Below, piece after piece: positions 20,913 to 29,493 of a stretch of 64,000 nucleotides of DNA. The DNA comes from Hydrogenovibrio crunogenus. GTDB lineage: Bacteria; Pseudomonadota; Gammaproteobacteria; Thiomicrospirales; Thiomicrospiraceae. Location: contig NZ_CP032096.1 of the NCBI RefSeq assembly GCF_004786015.1, forward strand, positions 1,798,001 to 1,862,000, given 5' to 3'. The notes under the pieces were generated by a model, which made no database searches, had not been told where the DNA came from, and was given only the letters and a program-made list of their open reading frames with translations. The first letter of the stretch is position 1, and each line of letters begins with the position of its first letter. A program made the position numbers and the translations under genes.

Positions 20913-22841
20913 CTATGATTCAACGATACGACCCAAGTGAGAAACGTCTTCAGACAGATGATCAATCAATTCTTCAAATGAGAAGCTGCCTAAGTTTTCA
21001 CCCCCACGGGCACGTACATTCACGGTACCATTTTCCATTTCTTGGTCACCGACCACTAAAATGTATGGCACACGCTGTAAAGTATGTTCGCGAATTTTAA
21101 ACCCAACCTTCTCATTTCTCAAGTCCGATTCGGCTCTAAACCCATGTTTTTTCAATTTTTTAGCGAAATCGGCTACATATTCATTATGCACATCCGCAAT
21201 TGATGCAATAACAAGTTGAGTAGGCGCTAACCAAGTTGGGAACTTTCCTTCATAATGCTCAACCAAAATACCTACAAATCGCTCAAGTGATCCTAAGATC
21301 GCACGGTGAATCATCACCGGATGATGCTTTTCATTGTCAGCCCCAATATAAACCGCGTTCAAACGCTCTTCCTGTGTCATCGAGAAGTCTAATTGAATCG
21401 TTCCACACTGCCAAACGCGCCCAATACAGTCTTTTAATTGAAATTCGATCTTAGGGCCATAAAAAGCCCCTTCCCCTGGCTGTAATGCGTAGTCTAATTT
21501 GGCATCTTTCAAGGTTTGTTCAAGCGCTTCTTCCGCCAAATCCCAAACATCATCTTCACCCACACGCTGCTCAGGACGAGTTGAGAATTTCACTTGAATA
21601 TCATCAAACCCAAAGTCGGCATAAGTGTTAAAGACCAAGTCAATACACGCCTGAACTTCTTCTTTAATTTGCTCAGGGGTACAGAAAATATGCGCATCAT
21701 CCTGAGTAAAGGAACGCACACGCATTAACCCGTGCAACGTTCCAGATGGCTCGTTTCGATGCACCAAACCGAACTCCGCTAAACGGATCGGAAGATCACG
21801 GTAACTGCTTAAATTATGGTTATACACTTGAATGTGACCAGGGCAGTTCATTGGCTTAACGGCATAATCACGATTTTCCGTTTCAGTCGTAAACATGTTA
21901 TCTTTGAACTTATCCCAATGGCCGGACTTTTCCCATAAGGTACGATCCATAATCAATGGCGTACGAACTTCTTGGTAATCATTTTCAACCAACTGCTGAC
22001 GCATATAGTTTTCAACCACGCGATAAAGCGTCGACCCTTTAGGGTGCCAAAAAGCCATTCCGGGTGCCAACTCATCCACATGGAATAAGTCCAGCAACTT
22101 ACCTAACTTACGATGGTCACGCTTTTCAGCTTCTTCCATCATATGCAGGTAATCTTTTAATTCTTGTTTGTCAGCAAACGCCACACCATAGATACGTTGC
22201 AGCATTTTATTATCTGAATTGCCGCGCCAATACGCACCGGCCACATGTGTCAATTTAAAGGCTTTAATAAAACCCATATTCGGGACGTGCGGCCCACGAC
22301 ACATATCAATGTACTCTTGATGATGATACAAACCAAACTCGGTTTCGTCTGGCATGTCTTCAATTAACTCAATCTTATAGTCTTCCTGACGCTCTTTAAA
22401 AATGGCTAACGCTTCTGCACGCGGTGTCATTTTTTTAATGACTTCATATTTTGTTTTGGCCAGCTCTTTCATACGCTTTTCGATTTGCTTTAAATCTTCC
22501 GGCGTAATCTTTTCTTCCATGTCGATATCGTAGTAAAAGCCATTTTCGACCACTGGCCCAATCGCCATCTTAGCATTCGGATAAAGCTGCTTAAGCGCAT
22601 GCCCTAGTAAATGAGCACAAGAGTGACGCATGATGTGCAAGCCATCTTCATCCTTCAGTGTAATCAACTTAAGCTCTGCATCATCTGTAATTAAATCACC
22701 AGCATCTTTTAATTGGCCATTCACACGACCAGCGATCGTTGCTTTGGCCAATCCTGCTCCGATATCCGAAGCAACTTGCATGACAGTAACGGCATCTTCA
22801 AACGCTCTTTTCGAGCCATCCGGCAAGGTAATGATAGGCAT
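20913..22841 (-). CDS. thrS: Threonyl-tRNA synthetase
   Basis: The 642-residue protein has an N-terminal TGS domain ([14 protein letters not shown]). The SAD editing domain has [17 protein letters not shown] and the class II core has [11 protein letters not shown], whose cysteine is a zinc ligand. Motif 3 is near [23 protein letters not shown], and the anticodon-binding domain is at the end. It is the first gene of the thrS-infC-rpmI-rplT-pheST-ihfA set. A 240-base leader with an extended -10 promoter lies upstream; E. coli ThrRS represses its own mRNA in such a leader. Confidence 0.98.
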   Translation of the reverse strand: MPIITLPDGSKRAFEDAVTVMQVASDIGAGLAKATIAGRVNGQLKDAGDLITDDAELKLITLKDEDGLHIMRHSCAHLLGHALKQLYPNAKMAIGPVVENGFYYDIDMEEKITPEDLKQIEKRMKELAKTKYEVIKKMTPRAEALAIFKERQEDYKIELIEDMPDETEFGLYHHQEYIDMCRGPHVPNMGFIKAFKLTHVAGAYWRGNSDNKMLQRIYGVAFADKQELKDYLHMMEEAEKRDHRKLGKLLDLFHVDELAPGMAFWHPKGSTLYRVVENYMRQQLVENDYQEVRTPLIMDRTLWEKSGHWDKFKDNMFTTETENRDYAVKPMNCPGHIQVYNHNLSSYRDLPIRLAEFGLVHRNEPSGTLHGLMRVRSFTQDDAHIFCTPEQIKEEVQACIDLVFNTYADFGFDDIQVKFSTRPEQRVGEDDVWDLAEEALEQTLKDAKLDYALQPGEGAFYGPKIEFQLKDCIGRVWQCGTIQLDFSMTQEERLNAVYIGADNEKHHPVMIHRAILGSLERFVGILVEHYEGKFPTWLAPTQLVIASIADVHNEYVADFAKKLKKHGFRAESDLRNEKVGFKIREHTLQRVPYILVVGDQEMENGTVNVRARGGENLGSFSFEELIDHLSEDVSHLGRIVES

Positions 22842-22973
22842 ATGATTTAACTACTCTTTATATCTTTAAAAATTTTTAAACAAAACTTACAGAATTTTCA
22901 GAATCCTGGGTTCTCTCAATGACTGGCAGCCTTTCGTCAGACCAAGCAATCAACTTTTTTCACGAAGCAAAAA

Positions 22974-23004
22974 ATTATAGCATAACAGCCCAATAATAAT
23001 TGAA
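22974..23004 (-). promoter_or_regulatory. Candidate thrS promoter
   Basis: On the minus strand TGCTATAAT (22982-22974) is an extended -10 element. A weak -35-like TTCAAT lies about 19 bases upstream. The thrS start is about 133 bases downstream, leaving a long leader. Confidence 0.55.
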
Positions 23005-23084
23005 TTTTATTAGCCTATTTAAGCGGTAACATCAGACTTACAGCCTACAGGTTTACCCTATTTTTCAACAGGTTATTAGAAAGA

Positions 23085-23756
23085 TTACGGATTGACCGTC
23101 GTTAGACCGGCTGCGTGCCATGCTTGCATGCCGCCTCGATACCAATAAATCTTATGCGCAGGATATCCCATGCTTACCAACGCTTTGATATTGGTTGGTG
23201 ACTGTCCGCACCAGGGACCATTACAAAACATTACCAGCGTTTTGGCATGCGAAAAGTCCCAAATAGTATCGACAACCGATGCCCCAAACCGAAGGGTTAA
23301 AATTCCCTCCACTTCAAGCGGTTCGAAACTGGAGGATTGTGGAAACAATTTTGTCCAGGGAATATTGACAGCACTTGGAATGGTTCCCTTAGAGACCCAA
23401 TCCGGTGTTCTAGAATCAATGATTAAAATAGAATCATCCCCTGCGGCTTTTCGTTTCAGAAAATCCAGCATTTCCAACTCACCAATTGTCTTTACCCCTG
23501 GCAACAAGTTCATAGGCTGTAAACAAAAAGGAGGGCAAGCACGTGAGGTTAAAGCAAAATCTTCATCAATACGATTCTGTTGATCTTGATTTCGCTTAAT
23601 TATGACTGTTTGACCATTATGCTTAACTTTAACTTCCGCAAGCTTTTCGGTAATTTTAACTTCGGGTTCTTGCGCTACTCCTACTTGAGCTTGCAAGGTA
23701 AAGAAAATGATCGAGCTTAAAACAAGTGCTTTATTCAACATCGCAACCGCCTTCAC
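23085..23756 (-). CDS. Exported rhodanese-domain protein
   Basis: This 223-residue protein has a signal peptide (hydrophobic about 9-25, cleavage near VGVAQ) and a rhodanese domain over about residues 85-220. The active-site loop is VMFCNGPWCGQS, with the sulfur-carrying cysteine expected at the first Cys, and the closing block is IYWYRGGMQAWHAAGL. The loop is longer and has a second cysteine compared with the usual CxxGxR-type loop, so the sulfur acceptor is uncertain. A further pair of cysteines (CPPFCLQP) lies between the signal peptide and the domain and may form a disulfide. The neighbours give no pathway clue. Confidence 0.82.
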   Translation of the reverse strand: MKAVAMLNKALVLSSIIFFTLQAQVGVAQEPEVKITEKLAEVKVKHNGQTVIIKRNQDQQNRIDEDFALTSRACPPFCLQPMNLLPGVKTIGELEMLDFLKRKAAGDDSILIIDSRTPDWVSKGTIPSAVNIPWTKLFPQSSSFEPLEVEGILTLRFGASVVDTIWDFSHAKTLVMFCNGPWCGQSPTNIKALVSMGYPAHKIYWYRGGMQAWHAAGLTTVNP

Positions 23757-23878
23757 GCTTTAAAGCGTTCATTCAAAAAAAACTAACTCATTGATTAAAA
23801 AGAACTATCAATTCCATTTCAGAATATCAAAGTTCTAAAATCCTGTCAAAGTAACGAAGTTAACTACCTCACGACAAA

Positions 23879-24757
23879 CTAAAACAAGCCTGTTTGAGTG
23901 GCCGCTTCGAAAGCATCCTCAATCATGATTTTAAAATCAGCCTCTGACAAATCAATCCTTTTCAAAACCGCTAAAGAGCGCTCTCCCAAAACACCTGCTT
24001 CTGAAGCCACCAAACCATTGGAAAGACCCAAACAAAAAGCGCCAGCTTCCGATAACAACGTTAAATAGGCATTTTTTTGAAATGCTCTTTCTATGCGTTC
24101 AGGTGAATTGTGACCCAACACCCCCATGACGATCGATTGTGGTAATTCCCAGTTTTGAATGATTCTCGCCCCAACACTGGAGTGAGACACACCAAAAACA
24201 CTTCTTTCGGCTGAAACTAAGTGCGTTGCTCGACCTAAAGAGGCTTTTGCAACTTCGTTTATGCCGTCTTTTGAATAAGTCGCTAAAATATAAACACCGA
24301 TATCATGTAGCAGCCCCATTAAAAAAGCTTCATATTCACTGACTTTAAAATAAGGTGCTAAAGACTGTGCAATAAAAGCAGAAACCATCGAATGTTTCAA
24401 AAAGTCCGCTTCATTCAACGGCACTTTGTTTTGACACATGTCCAAGAAACTCAATGCCACAATCATAATACGAACGTCTTTCACACCCAGCAGATAAACC
24501 GCTTTGGCAACGTCGGTTACTCTTTTTCCTGATGGGGCATATTTTGCACTATTGGCAGTTTTAATGACTCCTGCCATCATTCTAGGATCAGATCTTAATA
24601 AATCAGCCACTTCATCCACATGCGTGCCGGCAGGCTGATCGACTAATCGGTCAAATTCTGTCAACATTTTAGAAAAACTGGGCAATCGTTTGACTTCTGC
24701 CAGGGCATCTATCACTTCGGCACTGGTCACTTTATACTTTGATACTTGTTGTTTCAT
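23879..24757 (-). CDS. HDOD-domain protein, copy 2
   Basis: The HDOD domain covers most of the 292 residues: LPSFSKMLTEFDRLV, LRSDPRMMAGVIKTANSAKY, LGVKDVRIMIVAL and LMGLLHDIGVYILATY, with the HD pair in the last block. HDOD proteins are non-catalytic relatives of HD-GYP and are linked to signalling in motility, competence and stress. No other domain is attached. It starts two bases after the stop of a closely related gene and is clearly its tandem paralogue. Confidence 0.87.
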   Translation of the reverse strand: MKQQVSKYKVTSAEVIDALAEVKRLPSFSKMLTEFDRLVDQPAGTHVDEVADLLRSDPRMMAGVIKTANSAKYAPSGKRVTDVAKAVYLLGVKDVRIMIVALSFLDMCQNKVPLNEADFLKHSMVSAFIAQSLAPYFKVSEYEAFLMGLLHDIGVYILATYSKDGINEVAKASLGRATHLVSAERSVFGVSHSSVGARIIQNWELPQSIVMGVLGHNSPERIERAFQKNAYLTLLSEAGAFCLGLSNGLVASEAGVLGERSLAVLKRIDLSEADFKIMIEDAFEAATQTGLF

Positions 24758-24759
24758 GT

Positions 24760-25644
24760 TTAAATTAAACTCGATTCTTTTGCCAATTCTGTCGCATTCA
24801 GCACCAAGTCATTATAGTGCCCAAGCGTTAATCCAAAATATTCTAATCCATTCAATAAGGTATCGGCCGGGACTTCCCCTTTATGCGTCACAACACCATT
24901 GGTTAACCCACCAAAAAAGGCGCCTTGTTCCGCCAAATACGTTAAATAAGCGTAATTCTGAAACTCTTCCGGTGCCGAATGCGGCGCATGATGCATGGCA
25001 ACCCCCATCACTATTTCTTTCGGGAAACGCCATTGCTGTAATAACCGCCCGCCTAAAACGGCATGATTGGTCCCAAAAACAGACTGTTCTGTTTGCACAA
25101 AAAAAGCTGCGTCGCCGGCAGAGTCTAGCATCACCTGCTTGTATTTGTCTCGACTCTCTATGGCCAATAAATATGCGCCCAAATCATGCATCAAACCACA
25201 TAAAAACGCTTCTCCTTGGTCAAAGTGAACCGCTTTTGCCAGAGCTTGTGCAATAAAGGCAGACAGCATGGCATGACGCATAAATTCCTTTTCACTAAAA
25301 GGCGGCTTGGTTTTAACCGTCGACTGGTAATTAATGGCATGCGCCATCATCCGAACATCTTGTGTACCAAGACGCTGAACCGCTTCTTCAATATTGGTAA
25401 TATTATAACCGGGGGAATAACGTGCTGAATTGACGGCACCGATAATACCGGCTGTTAAACGCGGATCCTGAGCCACTAAAGCGGCAACTTCATCCAAATG
25501 AACGTCCTTATCCGAAGAAAGCATCTGCTCTAATTTCATCAAGGCATTAGGAAAGCGAGGTAAGTCATCCAATACTTTTAATCTTTCTAAAATAACCCGA
25601 CTGACATTGGGTTTGACCTGTTTTTTTTCTTGAACTGCTGACAC
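24760..25644 (-). CDS. HDOD-domain protein, copy 1
   Basis: This 294-residue protein aligns with its downstream neighbour throughout: LPRFPNALMKLEQML, VAQDPRLTAGIIGAVNSARY, LGTQDVRMMAHAI and LCGLMHDLGAYLLAIESRDKYKQ. The pair probably arose by tandem duplication and is co-transcribed. No effector domain is visible. The ATG start is preceded by GGAATTTGATGGCGTGTCAGC on the minus strand, a weak ribosome site. Confidence 0.87.
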   Translation of the reverse strand: MSAVQEKKQVKPNVSRVILERLKVLDDLPRFPNALMKLEQMLSSDKDVHLDEVAALVAQDPRLTAGIIGAVNSARYSPGYNITNIEEAVQRLGTQDVRMMAHAINYQSTVKTKPPFSEKEFMRHAMLSAFIAQALAKAVHFDQGEAFLCGLMHDLGAYLLAIESRDKYKQVMLDSAGDAAFFVQTEQSVFGTNHAVLGGRLLQQWRFPKEIVMGVAMHHAPHSAPEEFQNYAYLTYLAEQGAFFGGLTNGVVTHKGEVPADTLLNGLEYFGLTLGHYNDLVLNATELAKESSLI

Positions 25645-25864
25645 GCCATCAAATTCCTTTCAATTGACCAGAACAGAATAAAATCTTCTTTTTAAGGGTT
25701 ACCGCCACAAAGCATCTTTTTACAAATACTATTTAAAGACTCATAACGCTTGACGCAAGCTCAGCAACCCAAAAGAATATACCTTTTTCAAAAACAATGA
25801 GCAACTCCCTATCCACGTAAAACAGCTTTAACCGTAGCTTGAAGTAACTTGCGAACAGAAAGGA

Positions 25865-25888
25865 AAAATAACCAGGCCTGGTTATTTT
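25865..25888. terminator. Perfect hairpin with T-run at a position with no upstream gene
   Basis: A 24-base perfect palindrome centred on CCAGGCCTGG with AAAATAA/TTATTTT arms. It looks like a bidirectional terminator, yet both flanking genes point away from it. Confidence 0.6.
25872..25881. repeat. Iterated palindrome CCAGGCCTGG, copy 6
   Basis: Exact copy forming the centre of the orphan hairpin. Confidence 0.9.
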
Positions 25889-26003
25889 GTTAAAGAACAC
25901 CTATAAAGGTCTTCGGAATCACGATTACATTAAGCTGTTTTGTCTCCAAGCTGGCTTTACAACAGACACACTCATTAACCTGTTTTTCACGATAAAATTC
26001 AGC

Positions 26004-26069
26004 TATAATTAACCGCCTATTTTTTTGGCAAGCCATTTTTATTCACGCCATTAATCATGTGAATGGCTT
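26004..26069 (+). promoter_or_regulatory. Promoter -10 and leader inverted repeat for the pcm-like gene
   Basis: A consensus TATAAT lies at 26004-26009, without a good -35. Downstream, AAGCCATT (26030-26037) pairs with AATGGCTT (26062-26069) and an inner TTCAC/GTGAA pair lies within, so the transcript would carry a stem-loop before the ATG at 26134. The ribosome site is AAAAGGAACG. Confidence 0.5.
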
Positions 26070-26133
26070 AATGAAAAGCCGATCTATAAAGAGACATTGG
26101 CCAATAAAATAAGAACATAAAAGGAACGAAACA

Positions 26134-26781
26134 ATGAACTATGAACAAGCACGCTTTAACATGGTAGAACAACAAATACGCCCTTGGGACGTATTAGACC
26201 CTAAAGTACTCGACTTGTTCATGTCGACTCCTCGTCATGACTTTGTGGCCGAATCTCAGCAAGCACTTGCTTATAGCGACATTGAATTACCCATTGGCGA
26301 AGGACAAACCATGCTTCCACCTAGGGTTGAGGCACGCATTTTGCAGGCTTTGGACACCGCAGAAAATGAAAGCGTATTGGAAGTCGGAACCGGCTCGGGT
26401 TACACCACCGCCCTATTAGCCAAAAGTGCTAAAGAAGTTACGACGGTTGAAATCTTCCCCTCTTTACAAGAAACGGCTAAAGCGCGTTTAAAAGACTTTG
26501 ACAACATCCAGTTTGAACAAGGCGATGCGGCTCAAAACTGGGACGATGGCAAACATTACGATGTGATTTTCCTAACAGGGGCCGTTGCCAGTCTGCCAGA
26601 AGCCTACAAACAAAAGTTAAATTTAGGCGGGCGTTTGGCACTTACAGTAGGACAAGATCACGTCATGACCACTCAAATTGTCACTCGAGTCAGTGACACG
26701 GAATGGGAAACCGAAACATTGTTTGAAACCGTGTTACCCTTTTTGATTCATGCCGAAGCCAAAGACACCTTTACGCTTTAG
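26134..26781 (+). CDS. Protein-L-isoaspartate O-methyltransferase family protein
   Basis: This 215-residue class I SAM methyltransferase has the Pcm-type N-terminus (MVEQQIRPWDVLDPKVLDLF, PRHDFVAE), the family block IGEGQTMLPPRVEARILQAL and the SAM motif VLEVGTGSGYTTALLA, then VTTVEI. It belongs to the Pcm family that repairs isoaspartyl residues. This subgroup is often found near tolC-like or rhodanese genes and may have another substrate, so no symbol is given. It is monocistronic, with its own promoter. The region after its stop begins the repeat arrays. Confidence 0.85.
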   Translation: MNYEQARFNMVEQQIRPWDVLDPKVLDLFMSTPRHDFVAESQQALAYSDIELPIGEGQTMLPPRVEARILQALDTAENESVLEVGTGSGYTTALLAKSAKEVTTVEIFPSLQETAKARLKDFDNIQFEQGDAAQNWDDGKHYDVIFLTGAVASLPEAYKQKLNLGGRLALTVGQDHVMTTQIVTRVSDTEWETETLFETVLPFLIHAEAKDTFTL

Positions 26782-26837
26782 ATCGCGCATAGTAGCGATT
26801 TAATCTGCCCCCTAATAACGTCATACCAACCCCTCTC

Positions 26838-27116
26838 GTCATGCCGGACTTACCTCGGCATCTCTAACCCACAGTAATTGTCATTGTCATGCCGGACTTG
26901 ATCCGGCATCTCTAACCGACTATGCACACCTTAAAAGATTCCGGCCTGCGCCGGAATGACGTGTGGAGACCAGAATGACAAGGGGGCCGGAATGACGTGC
27001 AATGGGCGGGAATGACGTAGGCGCCGGTGACGTACCCCCTGTCATGCCGGACTTGATCCGACATCTCAAGCCAGCTTGCACAGCCAGAACGAGATTCCGG
27101 CATTCGCCGGAATGAC
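26838..27116. repeat. REP-like palindromic repeat array A
   Basis: Two palindrome types alternate. Type 1 runs GTCATGCCGGA...TCCGGCATCT (26838-26863, 26886-26911, 27041-27066). Type 2 runs ATTCCGGC...GCCGGAATGAC (26938-26960, 27094-27116). Type 1 then type 2, about 26 bases apart, forms a composite unit of about 75-80 bases whose ends are themselves inverted. Short remnants (GGCGGGAATGACGTAG) fill the spaces. The 373 bases between the pcm-like gene and the toxin gene hold nothing else. Confidence 0.9.
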
Positions 27117-27154
27117 GTATGTAGGCCGGAATGCCCTTCGTTATTTGTAATTGC

Positions 27155-27439
27155 TTAAGATTTTAAATCTCTATAAAAGTTCTCGTGGCTTCCAAGTGCT
27201 AATAACTCAAGAATTAACCGATCTTCCTCAAAGCTATAACCTAAAAGAGATTCCTGATTTGCCATCTTAAATTTATAAACCCTTAAATAAATCAAATCAC
27301 CCTTCTTTTGCTCACCAAGATTTGGGTTGTTCAATAATTTTTGAACAGCTTTATCCAAATCATCTTTCTGATTTTTATGTAGCTTTTTAACCTTTTTTTT
27401 AAAACCCGAGGACTGATATACTTCCTTAACCAAACTCAT
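27155..27439 (-). CDS. RelE/ParE-superfamily toxin
   Basis: The 94-residue protein from the ATG at 27439 is small and basic: SSGFKKKVKKLHKNQKDDLDKAV, then LGEQKKGDLIYLRVYKFKMANQESLLGYSF and a closing LILELLALGSHENFYRDLK. This is the layout of a RelE/ParE-fold toxin. The frame is open up to 27502, but ATG 27439 overlaps the antitoxin stop by 14 bases, the usual coupled arrangement. Whether it cuts mRNA or acts on gyrase cannot be told. Confidence 0.82.
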   Translation of the reverse strand: MSLVKEVYQSSGFKKKVKKLHKNQKDDLDKAVQKLLNNPNLGEQKKGDLIYLRVYKFKMANQESLLGYSFEEDRLILELLALGSHENFYRDLKS

Positions 27440-27647
27440 AAGGTTCAAGCTTCCCTGCTTCTTTTTCTGCTTTGGAAATAAGCGCTTGCCGAACAAACTC
27501 ATAGGAAAGCTCGGGGTTATCTTCCATCATTTCACCAATTTTCGCCCAATGCTCAATTTGCTTTGGTACTGAACGATTAAATGCTTTTGCCATAATGCCA
27601 GCCTTCTCAACCAAATCCTCATCAATTCTTATACTTGCTGTTGCCAT
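27426..27647 (-). CDS. ParD-like antitoxin
   Basis: The 73-residue protein starts MATASIRIDEDLVEKAGIMAKAFNRSVPKQIEHWAKIGEMMEDNPEL. This is a ribbon-helix-helix antitoxin of the ParD-like type (the PF11903 group by memory). GGAGG lies six bases before the ATG at 27647. It is the first gene of the pair and probably represses its own promoter. Confidence 0.83.
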   Translation of the reverse strand: MATASIRIDEDLVEKAGIMAKAFNRSVPKQIEHWAKIGEMMEDNPELSYEFVRQALISKAEKEAGKLEPYEFG

Positions 27648-27674
27648 ATCAAACCTCCGTAGCAATTTTATTCA

Positions 27675-27703
27675 ATTGTAGCAACTTACTACAGTATATT
27701 CAA
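27675..27703 (-). promoter_or_regulatory. Toxin-antitoxin promoter
   Basis: On the minus strand TTGAAT (27703-27698) and TACAAT (27680-27675) are separated by 17 bases, an almost consensus sigma-70 pair. TTGCTAC occurs twice across and after the -10, a possible antitoxin operator. Confidence 0.65.
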
Positions 27704-27750
27704 TCAACTTCTATACAACGCGTATGACTCGAATGTTGATGCCATATGAG

Positions 27751-27964
27751 ATTCCGGCCTGCGCCGGAATGACGTGCAATGGGCGGGAATGACGTAGACG
27801 CCAGTGACGTGCACCCATGTCATGCCGGACTTGATCCGGCATCTCTAACCGACTATGCACACCATAAGAGATTCCGGCATGCGCCGGAATGACGTGCAAT
27901 GGGCGGGAATGACGTAGGCGCCGGTGACGTACACCCATGTCATGCCGGGCTTGATCCGGCATCT
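27751..27964. repeat. REP-like palindromic repeat array B
   Basis: Type 2 palindromes lie at 27751-27773 and 27871-27893, type 1 at 27819-27844 and 27939-27964. The unit of type 2, spacer with GGCGGGAATGACGTAG, then type 1 is repeated almost perfectly with a period of 120 bases. It lies between the toxin-antitoxin promoter and the GIY-YIG gene. An apparent reading frame here is only repeat sequence. Confidence 0.9.
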
Positions 27965-28005
27965 CTATCTTCAACAACAACTTTATGCTGAACTTATGTC
28001 TGTAA

Positions 28006-28296
28006 CTAAATAATGTCATTCCATAAATCTTGCCAATTTGAATTGATTCCAGAAATCAAATCATCCTTCCATTCTCTACGCCAGTTTTTTAATTGCTTCT
28101 CTCGTGCGATAGCACTTACCATTTCTTGATGAATTTCAAAATAAACCAATTTATCAACGTTATACTTCTTAGTAAAACCTTCAATTAAATGATTTTTATG
28201 TTGGTAAACTCGTTGGGACAAATTCGAAGTGACGCCAACATATAAAACCTTATTTGATTGGTTTGTCAAAATATAAACAGCGGGCTGCTTCATCAA
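28006..28296 (-). CDS. GIY-YIG domain protein flanked by REP-like arrays
   Basis: The 96-residue protein is a stand-alone GIY-YIG domain: VYILTNQSNKVLYVGVTSNLSQRVYQHK supplies the two GIY/YIG strands and the catalytic arginine, LVYFEIHQEMVSAIAREKQLK includes the conserved glutamate, and NWRREWKDDLI closes the fold. Such UPF0213-type nucleases are widespread and their substrate is unknown. It is bracketed on both sides by arrays of the same palindromic repeats. Two ATGs start the frame (MM). Confidence 0.88.
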   Translation of the reverse strand: MMKQPAVYILTNQSNKVLYVGVTSNLSQRVYQHKNHLIEGFTKKYNVDKLVYFEIHQEMVSAIAREKQLKNWRREWKDDLISGINSNWQDLWNDII

Positions 28297-28331
28297 AAAA
28301 CCTCGCTAATCAAGCTTTTAAATTATAAAAG

Positions 28332-28600
28332 ATTCCGGCTTTCGCCGGAATGACGTGTAGAGATAGGAATGACGAATAGAAGCATAAGTGACGTATGTAC
28401 ATTAGAATAATAACCCCGTCATGCCCGACTTGATCCGGCATCTCTAACCGACTATGCACACCTTAAGAGATTCCGGCCTGCACCGGAATGACGTGTGGAG
28501 ACCAGAATGACCAGGGGCCGGAATGACATGTGGGAACAGGAATGGCATGCGTGAACGAGAATAACAAAATCCACGTCATGCCGGACTAGATCCCGCATCT
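28332..28600. repeat. REP-like palindromic repeat array C
   Basis: Type 2 palindromes lie at 28332-28354 and 28470-28492, type 1 at 28418-28443 and 28575-28600, the last one decayed. Together with arrays A and B this makes seven type 1 and six type 2 copies within 1.8 kb. The 331 bases between the GIY-YIG gene and ligE hold nothing else. Confidence 0.9.
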
Positions 28601-28627
28601 TTAACCAGCGTAAAACATTCGAGCTCA

Positions 28628-29488
28628 TCACAACTCCTGATCTAAGCGGACTCGCATAAAAACAGGAAAGCGTGGTTTTCCAGACCCCGTCAAACCATAG
28701 TACTTAAACGTAATCCATTGTCCGATTTTAGGAGGGTGCTTTCTTCCCTGCAAACTTAAACCAGAGCCAATCGACAATCGCATCTTGCCCTGCCAATCAC
28801 ACCGTAAAGCACCAACCAACCCGGTAATTTTACCTTTTCCCGGTTTATACCCCACCACCAGACATTCATCATCTTCATAAGCCTTCATTTTCAAAGCTTG
28901 ATCACTTCGCCCGGTTTCATACAATTGATTCGGCGCTCGCAACACCAGCCCTTCCGCCCCCATGGCAGTCAGCCGCTCAAATTCCGCTTTTAAATGTGCC
29001 TCACTTTTAATGCGTGTTTGCGGAATAATCTGCACATGCAACAACGGATGCTTTGCCAAATACGCTTTCAACACCGTCAAACGCTCCACTAAGCCGCCCG
29101 GTTGGTTTGGCACCTCAAAAATTTGATACGAAACAGCATGCCACCTATCATCCGGTTGTTGTTGCCGAACAATCGACACCACATTTTCAAAATCCTGTCG
29201 TTGGGTCCAAAGCTCACCATCCAATTCAAAGGGCGGCAAACCGGCTAAAAACCAATCCGGTGCATGAATTTTGTGACCGCCTCTTGAAATCAATACCTTA
29301 CCATTCCAGTTTGCGCGAACACCATCCAGTTTTTCACTCATCCACCAACCGATCACCGCTTGGTTTTCCTGATACGTTTCCAACAACAGCATTTTCGGCT
29401 TTTCTGCACCCGCCGATGTGGCAATGAAATTCAAGCCTACAAACGCAAAAAGGAGGCAAAGCCCCCTTTTACAATGACAAATTCGCAT
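28628..29488 (-). CDS. ligE: Secreted ATP-dependent DNA ligase, LigE type
   Basis: The 286-residue protein is a minimal ATP-dependent ligase. The nucleotidylated lysine motif is SEKLDGVRAN (K53), followed by FELDGELW, EGLVLR and LKMKAYEDDECLVVGY, then an OB domain ending GQWITFKYYGLTGSGKPRFP. It begins with a signal peptide (hydrophobic about 10-23, cleavage near TSAGA). LigE enzymes are periplasmic and are associated with natural competence in bacteria such as Neisseria and Haemophilus. Here it is five bases downstream of comEA. A terminator-like hairpin overlaps its signal-peptide codons (29447-29470). Confidence 0.9.
   Translation of the reverse strand: MRICHCKRGLCLLFAFVGLNFIATSAGAEKPKMLLLETYQENQAVIGWWMSEKLDGVRANWNGKVLISRGGHKIHAPDWFLAGLPPFELDGELWTQRQDFENVVSIVRQQQPDDRWHAVSYQIFEVPNQPGGLVERLTVLKAYLAKHPLLHVQIIPQTRIKSEAHLKAEFERLTAMGAEGLVLRAPNQLYETGRSDQALKMKAYEDDECLVVGYKPGKGKITGLVGALRCDWQGKMRLSIGSGLSLQGRKHPPKIGQWITFKYYGLTGSGKPRFPVFMRVRLDQEL
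29447..29470 (-). terminator. Terminator-like hairpin inside the start of ligE
   Basis: On the minus strand AAAAGGGGGC pairs with GCCTCCTTTT (one G-U pair) around a three-base loop and continues into TTTTT. It lies 24 bases after the comEA stop but within codons about 7-14 of ligE, so it could end most comEA transcripts and limit ligE expression. Confidence 0.65.
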
Positions 29489-29493
29489 ATGGA

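Larger units (their letters stand above)
25645..26133. other. Long divergent intergenic region with an orphan hairpin
   Basis: The 489 bases lie between divergent genes and contain no credible coding frame. They hold a perfect hairpin on the iterated palindrome (25865-25888), a TATAAT promoter element (26004-26009) and an inverted repeat in the leader of the methyltransferase gene (26030-26069). A short transcript ending at the hairpin is possible but not shown. Confidence 0.6.

Noticed and set aside
22842-23084. Possible tRNA gene upstream of thrS
   Set aside because: No cloverleaf or CCA-preceding acceptor stem could be found; the region is AT-rich leader with a promoter.
24690-25256. Plus-strand open frame of 188 codons across the HDOD genes
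   Set aside because: Antisense to well-conserved HDOD proteins; no recognisable domain or start site.
26912-27103. Minus-strand open frame of 63 codons
   Set aside because: Made entirely of REP-like repeats; no ribosome site and no family resemblance.
27711-28019. Minus-strand open frame of about 100 codons
   Set aside because: It lies across REP-like array B, and its peptide (HVIPAHAGISYG, DQVRHDMG) is the usual translation of such repeats.
26838-28600. Possible CRISPR array
   Set aside because: The repeats are palindromic, of two types, with similar spacers of uneven length and no cas genes; they are REP-like.
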